Below, in pieces: positions 1-8,761 of a stretch of DNA of 64,000 nt (positions are counted from its first letter, which is position 1; each line of letters starts with the position of its first letter). The position numbers and the translations under genes were made by a program. Under the pieces are notes generated by a model. It was not told the DNA's origin and searched no databases. It saw only the letters and a list, made by a program, of their open reading frames with translations. Origin of the DNA: Lewinellaceae bacterium. GTDB taxonomy: Bacteria > Bacteroidota > Bacteroidia > Chitinophagales > Saprospiraceae. Location of the stretch: assembly GCA_020636435.1 (NCBI GenBank), contig JACJXX010000001.1, forward strand, positions 3,303,001 to 3,367,000, given 5' to 3'.

Positions 1-111
1 ACCAATGGGCAGCCCTTCGACGTGCAGTACACTTCCATCGAAACCGAAATGGATTTAAGCGCCTTTACAGGTTGGTCCTTCAATTGGATAATTCGGGATG
101 TAGGCACTTAG
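1..111 (+). CDS. C-terminal end of an unidentified protein (partial)
   Basis: An open frame enters from the left edge and ends at a TAG at 109-111; 36 residues are visible, ending in WSFNWIIRDVGT. I do not recognise the family and the fragment is too short to assign. The stop codon is made of the last two bases of a TTA target site plus the first G of the MITE-like element that starts at 111. Joining the flanks with the element removed would also give TAG, so the element did not create the stop. It may be the 3' end of an intact gene or part of the same gene debris that lies downstream. Confidence 0.45.
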   Translation, partial: TNGQPFDVQYTSIETEMDLSAFTGWSFNWIIRDVGT

Positions 112-296
112 GCACGACGAAAGAATAAACTGTCCATTCTGGCTTGTACTTTTTGCGCCATGCTGCGTTGCTCCCCGACCCTTCGGGTGCGGGGCAGGCT
201 ATCACTCAGGTAGCTTTGGCTATCCTCATTCTTCGCGCCTTGCCTGGCACAAAAATTACTGCCCCATAATTGAACACTTTATTCTTTCCTCGTGCC
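111..296 (+). mobile_element. MITE-like element, copy 1 (186 bp, terminal inverted repeats)
   Basis: The ends are imperfect inverted repeats of about 22 bp: left GGCACGACGAAAGAATAAAC, right (reverse complement) GGCACGAGGAAAGAATAAAG. It is flanked by a 3-bp duplication, TTA at 108-110 and 297-299. A second copy in the opposite orientation lies at 39222-39380. Copy 1 differs by a 27-bp internal insertion (about 183-209) that contains a small CCCCGcaCCC-type hairpin. There is no transposase; it would have to be mobilised in trans. Confidence 0.75.
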
Positions 297-1017
297 TTAG
301 TAAAAGCCCTGAGAGACACAGTGGTATCTTATTCTACATGGGAACCGATATTGCAGGCGTTGCCTTGCGGCAACTTCCTGCTTTCCGGCCAAAGCCGGGA
401 TTCAACTACAAAAGTTATTTTGATAAAATATAGCCCAACAGGAGACACTTTGTTTTCAAGGCGTTATGAGAATTTTGGACAGGACGGCCTTTTCATCAAA
501 TTAAAAGCTAAGGCGGTGAATGAGGCCAATGATCAATATTTATTAGTTAGTGAAGAAGTAGAAACGGCTTCTCTTAATGACGCGGACATAGTAGTGACAA
601 AGGTAGATGAAAATGGAGACATAATATGGCGCAAGAGGCTGGCCTCTAACAACATCAATGAAATACCTCATTCGGCCATTCCATGGGATAATGGCGGTTT
701 TATTATTGGTGCGCAATTTAATAATACAATAATAGTAGATCAAAATTACATCGGCCGGCCCGCGCCTGCTGCTTTTCCCCAACCCGGCGGAGGAGTTCCT
801 CAACGTTTTTCTCAAAGACCCGGCCCTGCCACAATGCTCCGGCGCGGCCTTCCGCATCCTGGATGCGCAGGGGCGGCTGCAGGCGGCGTATCCGGCGGGC
901 CGGTTGGAGGATGCGACATCCGTATTGCCGGTGCAGGCCCTGCCCGCCGGGCCTTATGTGCTGCAGTATGTGGATGCGCAAGGGGTGCTGTGGAGTGGGC
1001 GGTTTGTGAAAATGTAG
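297..1017 (+). pseudogene. Broken T9SS-secreted beta-propeller-like gene
   Basis: Two reading frames together look like the end of one secreted protein. From 297 to about 755 one frame encodes propeller-like sequence (for example NFLLSGQSRD, NGGFIIGAQF, DENGDIIW), the style of repeated WD/Kelch-like blades found in Bacteroidota surface proteins. From about 739 to 1017 another frame encodes a clear T9SS type A sorting domain: LLLFPNPAEEFLNV, then LPAGPYVLQYVDAQG and the end WSGRFVKM. The junction near 745-760 therefore contains a frame change, and base composition also jumps from AT-rich to GC-rich there, so this may be a recombination join rather than a single indel. No start codon or signal peptide remains. 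A sequencing error at the junction is possible. Confidence 0.6.
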
Positions 1018-1029
1018 CATTTTTGTGCT

Positions 1030-1175
1030 GCTAGTCGACAGGCGAGCTGTAAGTCAGCGTCAAAGGGAGTCGCCAGCCGACAGCTATAGCATCCACAGCA
1101 TCAATGCCGCTAGTCGACAGGCGAGCTGCCAGTCAGGGCCAGAGAGAGTCGCCAGCCGACATCCACAGCATCAAT
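1030..1175. repeat. 79-bp spaced direct repeat, two copies
   Basis: A unit beginning GCTAGTCGACAGGCGAGCTG starts at 1030 and again at 1109. Both copies continue through a shared AGTCGCCAGCCGACA segment and a CATCCACAGCATCAAT segment; the second copy lacks a few bases. It lies between the broken T9SS gene and the 3' end of the permease gene. It has no coding capacity and its function is unknown. Confidence 0.7.
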
Positions 1176-1177
1176 AG

Positions 1178-2491
1178 TCACCCCCTCAACCTCGGGTCCA
1201 GCGCATCCGTCAGCCCTTCCCCCAGCAGGTTGAAGATGGTCACTGTCAGGAAAATGGCGAAGCCGGGGAAGATGGCCAGCCACCAGGCGGAGACCTGCGA
1301 GCGGGCCAGCCGCAGCAATGATCCCCAGGTGACCTGCTCAGGTGGCACGCCCACGCTGAGAAAAGAGAGAAAGGCCTCCAGCAGAACGGCGCTAGCCACT
1401 CCGAAGGCGATGGTAATCAGCACCGGCGTCAGGGCATTGGGAATGGCATGGCGGAAGATGATGCGCCACTCGCTGTAACCCAGGGCCTGAGCCGCTTCGA
1501 TATATTCCAGGCTGCGGATGCGGAGCAGCTCCGCCCGGATGAAGCGGGCGATGCCCGTCCACCGGATCAGCCCGATGATGGCCATGACGTATAGTATAGA
1601 AGGCTGTTCGATCACCGCCAGGATGCTCAACACCAGCAGCAAGGCCGGAACGGAGCTGACCACCTCAATCAGCCGCATGACCATGATGTCGAGCGGCAGG
1701 GTGATGCGTTTGCCCAGCAGCGGTATCCGCTTAAGGGGCCGGGCCAGGAGGTTCACCGACACCATGATGGCCGCCGTTATGCCCAGGCTTTTCAACAATT
1801 CTACACTGAACGTACCTTCGCTGAAGGCGAAAGAACGGGCGGTAAAACCGTAGAAAATACTGGCCAGCACCCCCACGATATTCAGGATAAGCCCGATGCG
1901 GGAGGCCTGGAAGCGGTCGTCGCCGAAATACCCGCCCAGGGCGCCGAAGAAAACGCCGATGATGGCCGCGATCGACATGGAGACGACCCCCACCAGCATG
2001 GCGATGCGCGTTCCGGAGATCATCCCGGCGGCGACATCCCGGCCCAGCTGGTCGGTGCCCAGCCAGTGCCGGAAGCGGCGGGACGGCACATCCTGTTCAC
2101 TGCCCGGAGATTTGTAATTGTTGTTTTTCCGGTCGATGGTCGTCGCCGAGTAGGGTATCAACGCCCAGGCTACCTGCTCGTATTCGTGCTCTTTCCAGCC
2201 CTTCTGAAAAAACTGGGCTTCCCAGGTAGACAACCCCACGGCTACGGCGTACTGCTTGAAAACGGGGAAGTACGTTTGGCCGCCGATTTTGCAGTAAAGC
2301 GGTTTTTCATTGGCAATGAAATCGCCGGCCAGCGCAACGAACAGCAGGAAGAACAACAGGCGAAGAGACCATACCGCCAGGCGGTTTTTGCGGAATTGCC
2401 GCCGCACAATGGCCCAGTAGCTTTCTCCCATGGCTTGCCGACGGGCCATCCTTTCCGCTAAATCCTTCTCTTTTTTTACTCCGATCAGCAT
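1178..2491 (-). CDS. Peptide/nickel-type ABC transporter permease, OppC/DppC family, enlarged
   Basis: Inner-membrane permease of a peptide-type ABC importer, 437 residues. It has an N-terminal membrane helix (about 40-57), the family signature HWLGTDQLGRD (142-152), and the cytoplasmic coupling loop IEAAQALGYSEWRIIF (331-346) that docks on the ATPase. It ends LTDALDPRLRG as OppC proteins do. Family members are usually near 300 residues. Here a block of about residues 191-267, with two extra hydrophobic stretches, sits between GALGGYFG and LDIMVMRLIEVVSSVP, inside what is normally a continuous membrane core. A long periplasmic segment (60-140) also adds length. The start lies 3 bp after the stop of the upstream permease gene, so the two are surely cotranscribed. 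Substrate cannot be told from sequence. Confidence 0.9.
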   Translation of the reverse strand: MLIGVKKEKDLAERMARRQAMGESYWAIVRRQFRKNRLAVWSLRLLFFLLFVALAGDFIANEKPLYCKIGGQTYFPVFKQYAVAVGLSTWEAQFFQKGWKEHEYEQVAWALIPYSATTIDRKNNNYKSPGSEQDVPSRRFRHWLGTDQLGRDVAAGMISGTRIAMLVGVVSMSIAAIIGVFFGALGGYFGDDRFQASRIGLILNIVGVLASIFYGFTARSFAFSEGTFSVELLKSLGITAAIMVSVNLLARPLKRIPLLGKRITLPLDIMVMRLIEVVSSVPALLLVLSILAVIEQPSILYVMAIIGLIRWTGIARFIRAELLRIRSLEYIEAAQALGYSEWRIIFRHAIPNALTPVLITIAFGVASAVLLEAFLSFLSVGVPPEQVTWGSLLRLARSQVSAWWLAIFPGFAIFLTVTIFNLLGEGLTDALDPRLRG

Positions 2492-2494
2492 AAT

Positions 2495-3916
2495 CTATTG
2501 CTTGTTGCGGCTGTAAGATACCCGGGGGTCGGCCCAGGCGTATAAAAAGTCGGCCACCAGGATGCCCGCCATCGTCAGGATGGCCGACAACATCAGTACC
2601 GTGTACACCACCGGCCAGTCGCGCTGCGTGATGGCGTCGATGGTGAGCTTGCCCATGCCGGGAATATTGAAAATGACCTCTATGGCTACCGAACCGGCAA
2701 AAACGGCCGGGAAAATACTGGCGAAAAGGGTGATGATGGGAAACAGGGAGTTGCGGAAAGCGTGTTTCCAGATGACCGTCCGGCTACTCAGGCCCTTGGC
2801 CCAGGCCGTGCGGATATAATCCTGCCGGATGACGCTCAGCATGCCGCCCCGCATCTGCCGGGAAATGAAGGCCAGCGCGCCGTAGGCCAGGCAGAGAACA
2901 GGCAACCCCAGGTGGGAGGCCGTTTCCCAAAAGCGGCTCCAGAAAGGCGCCTCCGCCGGCAGGTTGCCCAGGCCGATGGAGGGGAACCAGTCCATCCCGT
3001 ATTCCGGAGTGGTGAAAAAGACCAGCAGCATGGTGCCGATCCAGAAACTCGGCAGGGAATAGAGGATAAACAGGATCACGGTGGAAGACCGGTCGAAGAG
3101 GGAATCCTTCCAGACGGCCGAAAAAACGCCCAACGGGATCGACAACAGGTAGGCCAGCAATATGGCCATCCCATTGATGAGTATGGTCCAGAAAAGGGCG
3201 TCTTCCATTTTGTCGGCCACCGGCCGGCTGTCGTAATAAGAAATGCCAAAATCCAGCCGCAGGAAACCGGCCAGCCAGTTGTGGTATTGGTTGTCCAGGC
3301 CATACCATTTGATATCGGGCAGATAAAGCAGCCCCGGGCGGGCGTTCTTTTTGATGGCTTCATAGCTGCGCTGCAACTCCTGTATGGGCCGTTGAAGGGC
3401 CGCCTGCAGGCTGCTGTCCTGAACAGCCAGCGTCATGGCTTCGTCCAGCAGGCTGGTGATCCTGGCATCGGAATACGAGAGGAACAACTGCTGCAGATTG
3501 GAGCGAACAGAGCGAAAGGCATTGCTTTCCTGCTGTTGAGAAGCCACCTGCAGGGTGTAGTTCATCTTGAGAAGCTGATGGTAATAGGCTTCTATCTGCT
3601 CCCAGTTGCCGTACTGGGCGACGAGCTTCGCCAGGTTTTCCCGGTGGTCTCTGCGGAGGATGTTGTAAAGGGTATCCGGATAGGCAGCCGAAGATAGGCC
3701 TACGTAAAAAACCGGCTTGTTGAGGCCCAGAAAGTCGGCAGTTTCCCGGTAAATCCGCTCGGCGTTGGCCAGGTTCTGCTGGTCGGGGCCAAACCCTCTC
3801 AGCTTCAACTCCACTGGGTCGCCGGGGGCTGCCTTGCTCAGGCCAAAGGCCAGCAGGGAGATCACCAGCAGGGTGGGAATGAAGATGAGTACTCGTTTGA
3901 GCAGATATTGTAACAT
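2495..3916 (-). CDS. Peptide-type ABC transporter permease, OppB/DppB family, enlarged
   Basis: Inner-membrane permease partner of the OppC-like protein, 473 residues against a usual 310-340. The first helix is at 8-28 and is followed by the family motif APGDP. The remaining helices start near 241. Between them the periplasmic loop is expanded to about 210 residues; around residues 70-200 is helical, Gln/Leu-rich sequence not found in ordinary OppB. The usual NWLAGFLRLDFGISY motif resumes at 213-227. The coupling loop reads YIRTAWAKGLSSRTVIWKHA, and GMGKLTIDAI near the C-terminus is typical. The gene follows the second binding-protein gene by 20 bp and precedes the OppC-like gene by 3 bp. Confidence 0.9.
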   Translation of the reverse strand: MLQYLLKRVLIFIPTLLVISLLAFGLSKAAPGDPVELKLRGFGPDQQNLANAERIYRETADFLGLNKPVFYVGLSSAAYPDTLYNILRRDHRENLAKLVAQYGNWEQIEAYYHQLLKMNYTLQVASQQQESNAFRSVRSNLQQLFLSYSDARITSLLDEAMTLAVQDSSLQAALQRPIQELQRSYEAIKKNARPGLLYLPDIKWYGLDNQYHNWLAGFLRLDFGISYYDSRPVADKMEDALFWTILINGMAILLAYLLSIPLGVFSAVWKDSLFDRSSTVILFILYSLPSFWIGTMLLVFFTTPEYGMDWFPSIGLGNLPAEAPFWSRFWETASHLGLPVLCLAYGALAFISRQMRGGMLSVIRQDYIRTAWAKGLSSRTVIWKHAFRNSLFPIITLFASIFPAVFAGSVAIEVIFNIPGMGKLTIDAITQRDWPVVYTVLMLSAILTMAGILVADFLYAWADPRVSYSRNKQ

Positions 3917-3936
3917 GGGATCTATGCTTTGCAGCC

Positions 3937-5718
3937 TTATTTTTTCTTCAATTTCAGATGGCTGGGGAAATAGCCCGGATAGATGGGTGAAGCCTGGGCC
4001 TCAAACCGCTTATGGATGGCAATGCGGCTGGTCGGCACCAACAGGTAGATCAGGGGCATCTCATCGTAGAGCATGGCCTGAAGCTGGTTGTACAATTTGT
4101 TGCGCTCCTGGTCATCCAGGGTCACCTGTATCTGATCGATCAGGGCGTCCGATTCGGCAGTGGCAAAACCGGTGCGGTCGTCGCCTTCAGAGTGAAAATC
4201 CTGCCTCGGTTCCCAGAGGCCGGGCTGAATGGTCTTTCCCCAGGGGACGAGCTCGAAATCCCGGCGCTTGAAGTCATCGGCCAGCACGGCGAACTCTTTG
4301 GCTTCGATCTGGATATCGATGCCCGCTCTTTTGGCCGATTCCTGGATCAGGAGGGCCGCGTTTTCTATATTTTCCCTCCCGGCAATAATTTTATAATTGA
4401 GCGACAGTTCCTCCAATTTGCCGTTGATTACCTTATCGGCGATGCCGTTGTTGTTGCTGTCCGTCCAGCCGGCTTCCTCCAGCAGTTGCCGCGCCTTTTC
4501 CGGATCGTAGGGGATGGGCTGAAGGCTTTTGTTGTAAAAGGGGAAGGAGGGGTGCACCGGGCTGGCGTAAGGCGTGCCCAGGCCGTTGTAGACGGTGTTT
4601 ATGATTTCTTCCACATTAATGGCATAGGCCAGCGCCTTCCTCACCCGCTTATCCGACAATTTGGGAACGCGGGTATTGACGTAGATAAAGGTGTTGCCCA
4701 GCAGCGGGGGGCTGAAAAAATCGTAGCGCTCCGCCGTGAATTCATTTTCCTGCAGGCTCAGAAAATCGGTGGGGGGGATGTTGGCCATGGCGTCGATCTG
4801 GCCGTCTTTCAGGGCAGTGATGGCAGCATTGGGGTCGGGTATCGGCCGGAACACGATCTTGTCGGGGTAGCCGGCCAGGGCCGGGTAGGTTTCCGCCAGT
4901 TCATCGCCCCAGTAATTTTCTTTTTTGACAACGATGATGCGCTGGCCGGTCTCCCAGCTTTCAAAGCGGTAGGGGCCGCTGCCGGAGATTCCATCTTTTT
5001 CCCGGCTGTATTTGGGGCTGGTGAAAAGGCTGGCGAATTGCGCCAGGCGCTCGTCTTTATCCGCCAGTTCTTTCGCTTTTTTCTCATCGGCAAGGTCGGT
5101 AAAGGGAATATCTTCCAGCAGGCCATCGGGGTCAAAGAAATAGGCGGGCATGACCGGCAGCGCCGAACCGATGGCCTCTTCTCCCAGGATGTATTTCTGG
5201 TCAGTGAGCACCGTAAACCGGCGGGGGTTTTCGCTGTCCACCTGTATGTCTTTGATAAAAGAAAGATACGCCCGGTAAGCCGGCGTGGGAACCTGCGGGT
5301 TGAGGGCGGCCTTGAGGGTGAAGATAAAGTCTTCTGCCGTCACTGGGCTGCCATCATCCCAGACAGCCTGGCCGTGAATCTCAAAAGTATAGGCCATTCC
5401 TCCGGCATAAGGGCCCTCCGTGATGGGAGTGATCTCCGGGCGGGACTTGGCCAGTTGGGGAATAATCTCCAGGCTAACCGGGTCGATGGAGATCAGGTTT
5501 TGAAAAATGGCGTTGCCCACGATGCGGGCGTAAATGCTGGTCGAAAGAGGCGGGTTCAGGCGGTCTGGCTCCGCATCCAGTTGTATGACAGCCTCGTTCA
5601 GGGGGCGGTCCAGGGAAAAAACGACGTCTTTTTCCTTCGTCTTCGGATCGCTTTTACAGCCTGCCAACAGCAGAAAAACGAAAAGCAGAAGGGTGTAGCT
5701 CACATTGAAATGTTTCAT
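3937..5718 (-). CDS. ABC transporter solute-binding lipoprotein, family 5 (SBP_bac_5)
   Basis: Extracytoplasmic peptide-binding protein of the adjacent permeases, 593 residues. The N-terminus is a lipoprotein signal (LLLFVFLLLAGC, Cys 21), so the mature protein should be lipid-anchored. Family 5 features include LNPPLSTSIYARIVGNAIFQ, the VWDDGSPVTAEDFIFTLKA segment, and KRVRKALAYAINVEEI. It is paralogous to the binding protein encoded just upstream (5825-7654), with the same layout and the shared phrase GSGPYxFExWETGQRI. Two binding proteins in one operon suggest two ligand specificities feeding one channel. The ligand is unknown; oligopeptides are the usual substrate. Confidence 0.92.
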   Translation of the reverse strand: MKHFNVSYTLLLFVFLLLAGCKSDPKTKEKDVVFSLDRPLNEAVIQLDAEPDRLNPPLSTSIYARIVGNAIFQNLISIDPVSLEIIPQLAKSRPEITPITEGPYAGGMAYTFEIHGQAVWDDGSPVTAEDFIFTLKAALNPQVPTPAYRAYLSFIKDIQVDSENPRRFTVLTDQKYILGEEAIGSALPVMPAYFFDPDGLLEDIPFTDLADEKKAKELADKDERLAQFASLFTSPKYSREKDGISGSGPYRFESWETGQRIIVVKKENYWGDELAETYPALAGYPDKIVFRPIPDPNAAITALKDGQIDAMANIPPTDFLSLQENEFTAERYDFFSPPLLGNTFIYVNTRVPKLSDKRVRKALAYAINVEEIINTVYNGLGTPYASPVHPSFPFYNKSLQPIPYDPEKARQLLEEAGWTDSNNNGIADKVINGKLEELSLNYKIIAGRENIENAALLIQESAKRAGIDIQIEAKEFAVLADDFKRRDFELVPWGKTIQPGLWEPRQDFHSEGDDRTGFATAESDALIDQIQVTLDDQERNKLYNQLQAMLYDEMPLIYLLVPTSRIAIHKRFEAQASPIYPGYFPSHLKLKKK

Positions 5719-5824
5719 TCGATTTGGATTGTTTTTTCTTTAATATGGGTTTCTTCAGCCGCGCAGAAAAAATGCGGGCAAATCATGCCTGTGCCGGGGG
5801 CCTGCGACAGGGACTGCAAGATAA

Positions 5825-7654
5825 TTATTTCGGCGCGGCCTCGCGCTTGATAAAGGTATTTACTAAAAAACCGGGGCGGCGGGCCGTAGCTTCGGCCTTA
5901 AACCGCTTCGATATGGCGATGCGTTCCAGGGGGGCAAACAGGAATATATAAGGCTGCTCCTCGTATATCAGTTCCTGGAATTCCTTGTACAACCGGTTGC
6001 GTTTGGCCTCATCCAGCGTCACCCGTATTTCTTCGATCAGGCGGTCGGCTTCAGCATTGGAGAAGCTCACCCGGTTGCCTCCGTCCGGGGTGTCGCTTTC
6101 CGAGTGCCAGAGCTGTTTGGGGTCGTCGATGATGGGATCCTGGCCCCAGGCGCCGGAGTAGAGTTCATAGTCTCGTTTTTTGGTATCGTCGATCAACACG
6201 GTAAATTCTTTGGGCACGATGTTGATCTTAACGCCTGCCTTTCTGGCGTCGTTCTGGAAAAGCAGCGCCTGGCTGTTGGCGAAATTGCTGGAAGCGCTGA
6301 CCTTGTACTCCAGTTCCATCTCTACCCGCTCTCCGCTGATCTCTTTATCGACGATTCCGTTGCCATTGGTATCCTCCCAGCCGGCCTCGGCCAGAAGGAT
6401 GCGCGCCTTTTCCGGATCGAATTCGATAGGGCTGAGCCCTTTGTGATAATAGGATTTTGCCGGGTGGAAAGGCCCTACCGTGCGTTCGGCCAGCCCATAA
6501 AACAGGTCTTCGATCAGGGCGGGCACATCGACCAGGTGGGCCAGGGCGCGGCGCACCCGCTTGTCCGCCAACCTGGGTTTTTTATTGTTCAGGCCGATGA
6601 AATAATAACCCAATGAAGAAGGCGTGTGCAAACTGTACAACTGCTTGATCATCTCATTCTCCCGGAGGCCGACAAAATCTTTGGCATCGATCTGCCCGGT
6701 GACGTCGATCTGCTGATCCTTCAGGGCCACTACGGCGGCGCTCTGGTCGGGAATGATCAGGAAAGACAGCTTGTCGGGGTAGGCTTTAAGTAAAGGAAAC
6801 CGGTCCGACAACTGGTCTCCCCACCAGTTTTTTTTGCGGTTCAGCACGATGCGCTGCCCCGTCTCCCATTTTTCGAACTCATAAGGGCCGGAACCTACGA
6901 CGTAGCCCTTTTCCCGGGAATACCGGGGCGAGTTGAACGCATCGGCAAATTCCTGGATGGCTTTCCGCTCCTGCGCCAGCAATTCATCCGGGTCCGTAGA
7001 ATCGGCCAGCCGTTCTGCATAACCCGGGCTGGCCAGATGGGCGAGCGGTATGTCCTTCAGCAGGCCATTGGGGTCGTAGATGTATTCCGGCAGGATCGGG
7101 ATATTGCTCACGGCTGTTTCGCCAATGATGTACTTCTTGTCGGTAAGGACCGTAAAACGGCGCGGGTTGGCGGAATCCACTTCCACGTCTCTTATGTAGT
7201 CGAGGTAGGCGCGGACATTCGCGGCGTTGACTTTGGGGTTGAACAGAGCTTTTAGGGTAAACTCAAAATCTTTTCCGGTGATGGGTTGGCCGTTGTCCCA
7301 CCTTGCTTCATCGTGGATTTCGAAAGTGTAGGCGACCCCGCCCTGGTAGGGCCCTTCGTCAATCTCTTCGATTGCCGGCCGGGATTTGGCCAGTTGGGGA
7401 GCAAGCTCCAGCGTCCGGGGGTCAAAATGCAACAGGTAGAGGAAGATTTGTTCGTTGACAGCGCGGGCGTAGACATTGGTGGAGATCAGGAGGTTGAGGC
7501 GGTCGGGCTCCGCCGGCAACCGGGCGTAGACCGTATTGTCCTGGTTTTTAAAGATGGTACTGTCTATGCTTTCTTCTGGCGGCTCGTCCCCATTGCAAGC
7601 AGCGAACAGAAAGGCGAAGAGGGCAAGAATACCGATGAAACGCAAATGCATCAT
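5825..7654 (-). CDS. ABC transporter solute-binding lipoprotein, family 5 (first gene of operon)
   Basis: Family 5 solute-binding protein, 609 residues, with a lipoprotein signal ending LFAAC (Cys 20; a second ATG lies one codon in). Recognisable segments are LNLLISTNVYARAVNEQIF, RWDNGQPITGKDFEFTLKA and DKRVRRALAHLVDVPALI. It heads the leftward operon: binding protein, binding protein, OppB-like, OppC-like, with a 106-bp gap to the next gene. No OppD/OppF ATPase gene accompanies these four, so the energy unit must be encoded elsewhere. The SDR gene diverges on the other strand 193 bp away; I see no clear consensus promoter in that gap. Confidence 0.92.
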   Translation of the reverse strand: MMHLRFIGILALFAFLFAACNGDEPPEESIDSTIFKNQDNTVYARLPAEPDRLNLLISTNVYARAVNEQIFLYLLHFDPRTLELAPQLAKSRPAIEEIDEGPYQGGVAYTFEIHDEARWDNGQPITGKDFEFTLKALFNPKVNAANVRAYLDYIRDVEVDSANPRRFTVLTDKKYIIGETAVSNIPILPEYIYDPNGLLKDIPLAHLASPGYAERLADSTDPDELLAQERKAIQEFADAFNSPRYSREKGYVVGSGPYEFEKWETGQRIVLNRKKNWWGDQLSDRFPLLKAYPDKLSFLIIPDQSAAVVALKDQQIDVTGQIDAKDFVGLRENEMIKQLYSLHTPSSLGYYFIGLNNKKPRLADKRVRRALAHLVDVPALIEDLFYGLAERTVGPFHPAKSYYHKGLSPIEFDPEKARILLAEAGWEDTNGNGIVDKEISGERVEMELEYKVSASSNFANSQALLFQNDARKAGVKINIVPKEFTVLIDDTKKRDYELYSGAWGQDPIIDDPKQLWHSESDTPDGGNRVSFSNAEADRLIEEIRVTLDEAKRNRLYKEFQELIYEEQPYIFLFAPLERIAISKRFKAEATARRPGFLVNTFIKREAAPK

Positions 7655-7847
7655 ATTTCTTTGGGATTTTCCTGGTGTGTGCTACGTCGGAATTTAAGCG
7701 CCCTAAATTACAGGATTTGGGCAGCAAATAAAAAAAAATTTTGTCCTGATGAAACGCAGCTTGCCGTTATACTGCCGCATAACAGGTTGTGCCAGTATAA
7801 ACCTTGCCTGCATATCATTGTTTTATTGCTATAATCAGAATGAAATT

Positions 7848-8759
7848 ATGCCAACAATCCTTATCGCCGGCGGCAGCGGCCTGATCGGCAGCCGCCTTAG
7901 CCATTTACTTCGCGAACAGGGGCACGATGTGCTTCACCTCAGCCGCCGCCCCCGGCCAAACGCTCCCTACCCTACCTACCGTTGGGATACCGGCGAGGGC
8001 TACATAGACGACGAGGCAGTTCAACGCGCCGATTATGCCGTCAACCTGGCCGGCGCCGGCATCGCGGACAAACCCTGGACCAAGGCGCGCAAACAACTGA
8101 TCATCGACAGCCGGACGGAAGGAGCCCGCTTGTTGTTGTCGGCCTTCCGGCGGTTGCAGCATTTTCCCAAAGCCTATATTTCCAGCGCGGCCATCGGCTA
8201 TTACGGCGACCGGGGAAATGAATGGCTGAATGAAACTTCAAAGCCTGGCCAGGGCTTCCTGCCGGAAAGTTGCGTTGCATGGGAAGCAGCGGCCGGCGAG
8301 GTGGCCGATGCGGGCATACGCACCGTCGCTATTCGCATCGGCATCGTCTTATCTACGCAGGGAGGAGCGATGGAAAAAATGTTGCTGCCTTTCCAGTTCC
8401 GGCTCGGCGCCTATTTTGGCGACGGCAGCCAGTGGTACAGCTGGATCCATATCGGCGACCTGTGCCGGATGTTCATAAAGGCTGTGGAAGACGACAGCAT
8501 GCAGGGAGTGTACAACGGCGTAGCTCCCAACCCGGCCACCAATAAAGAATTGACGGAAGCCCTTAAAGGCGCCCTGGGCAAGCCCACCCTGACCGTGCCG
8601 GCGCCCGCCTTCGCGCTGCGGCTGGCCATGGGCGAAATGGCCGACGTGGTCTTGTCCAGCGCACGGGTAAGCTCCAAAAAGATCGAAGCGGCGGGGTTCG
8701 AATTTTCCTTCCCCACCCTCGGCGAGGCCCTTCCGGACTTGCTGGAGCGAAGGGTTTAG
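7848..8759 (+). CDS. TIGR01777-family NAD(P)-dependent epimerase (YfcH-like SDR)
   Basis: Extended short-chain dehydrogenase/reductase of the TIGR01777 family, 303 residues, the usual length. The Rossmann nucleotide-binding motif GGSGLIG is at residues 8-14, followed by NLAGAGIAD and SRTEGARLL. The SSAAIGYYGDRG segment supplies the family-specific version of the active-site Tyr/Lys region. WSWIHIGDL-like sequence (YSWIHIGDLCRM) and the C-terminal DUF1731-type segment are present. I chose the ATG at 7848 because homology to the Rossmann strand begins there; the open frame extends upstream without family similarity. The biological substrate of this family is not established. It converges on the HAD gene with only 2 bp between stop codons. 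Confidence 0.9.
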   Translation: MPTILIAGGSGLIGSRLSHLLREQGHDVLHLSRRPRPNAPYPTYRWDTGEGYIDDEAVQRADYAVNLAGAGIADKPWTKARKQLIIDSRTEGARLLLSAFRRLQHFPKAYISSAAIGYYGDRGNEWLNETSKPGQGFLPESCVAWEAAAGEVADAGIRTVAIRIGIVLSTQGGAMEKMLLPFQFRLGAYFGDGSQWYSWIHIGDLCRMFIKAVEDDSMQGVYNGVAPNPATNKELTEALKGALGKPTLTVPAPAFALRLAMGEMADVVLSSARVSSKKIEAAGFEFSFPTLGEALPDLLERRV

Positions 8760-8761
8760 TA

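Noticed and set aside
270..1034. An apparent 254-residue ORF starting MNTLFFPRAL
   Set aside because: The start lies in the MITE end and the C-terminal part is the wrong frame of a T9SS sorting domain; annotated as a pseudogene instead.
1104..2461. Long plus-strand open frames opposite the permease genes
   Set aside because: They are complements of the GC-rich permease coding sequence with no family signatures; both permeases are certain on the minus strand.
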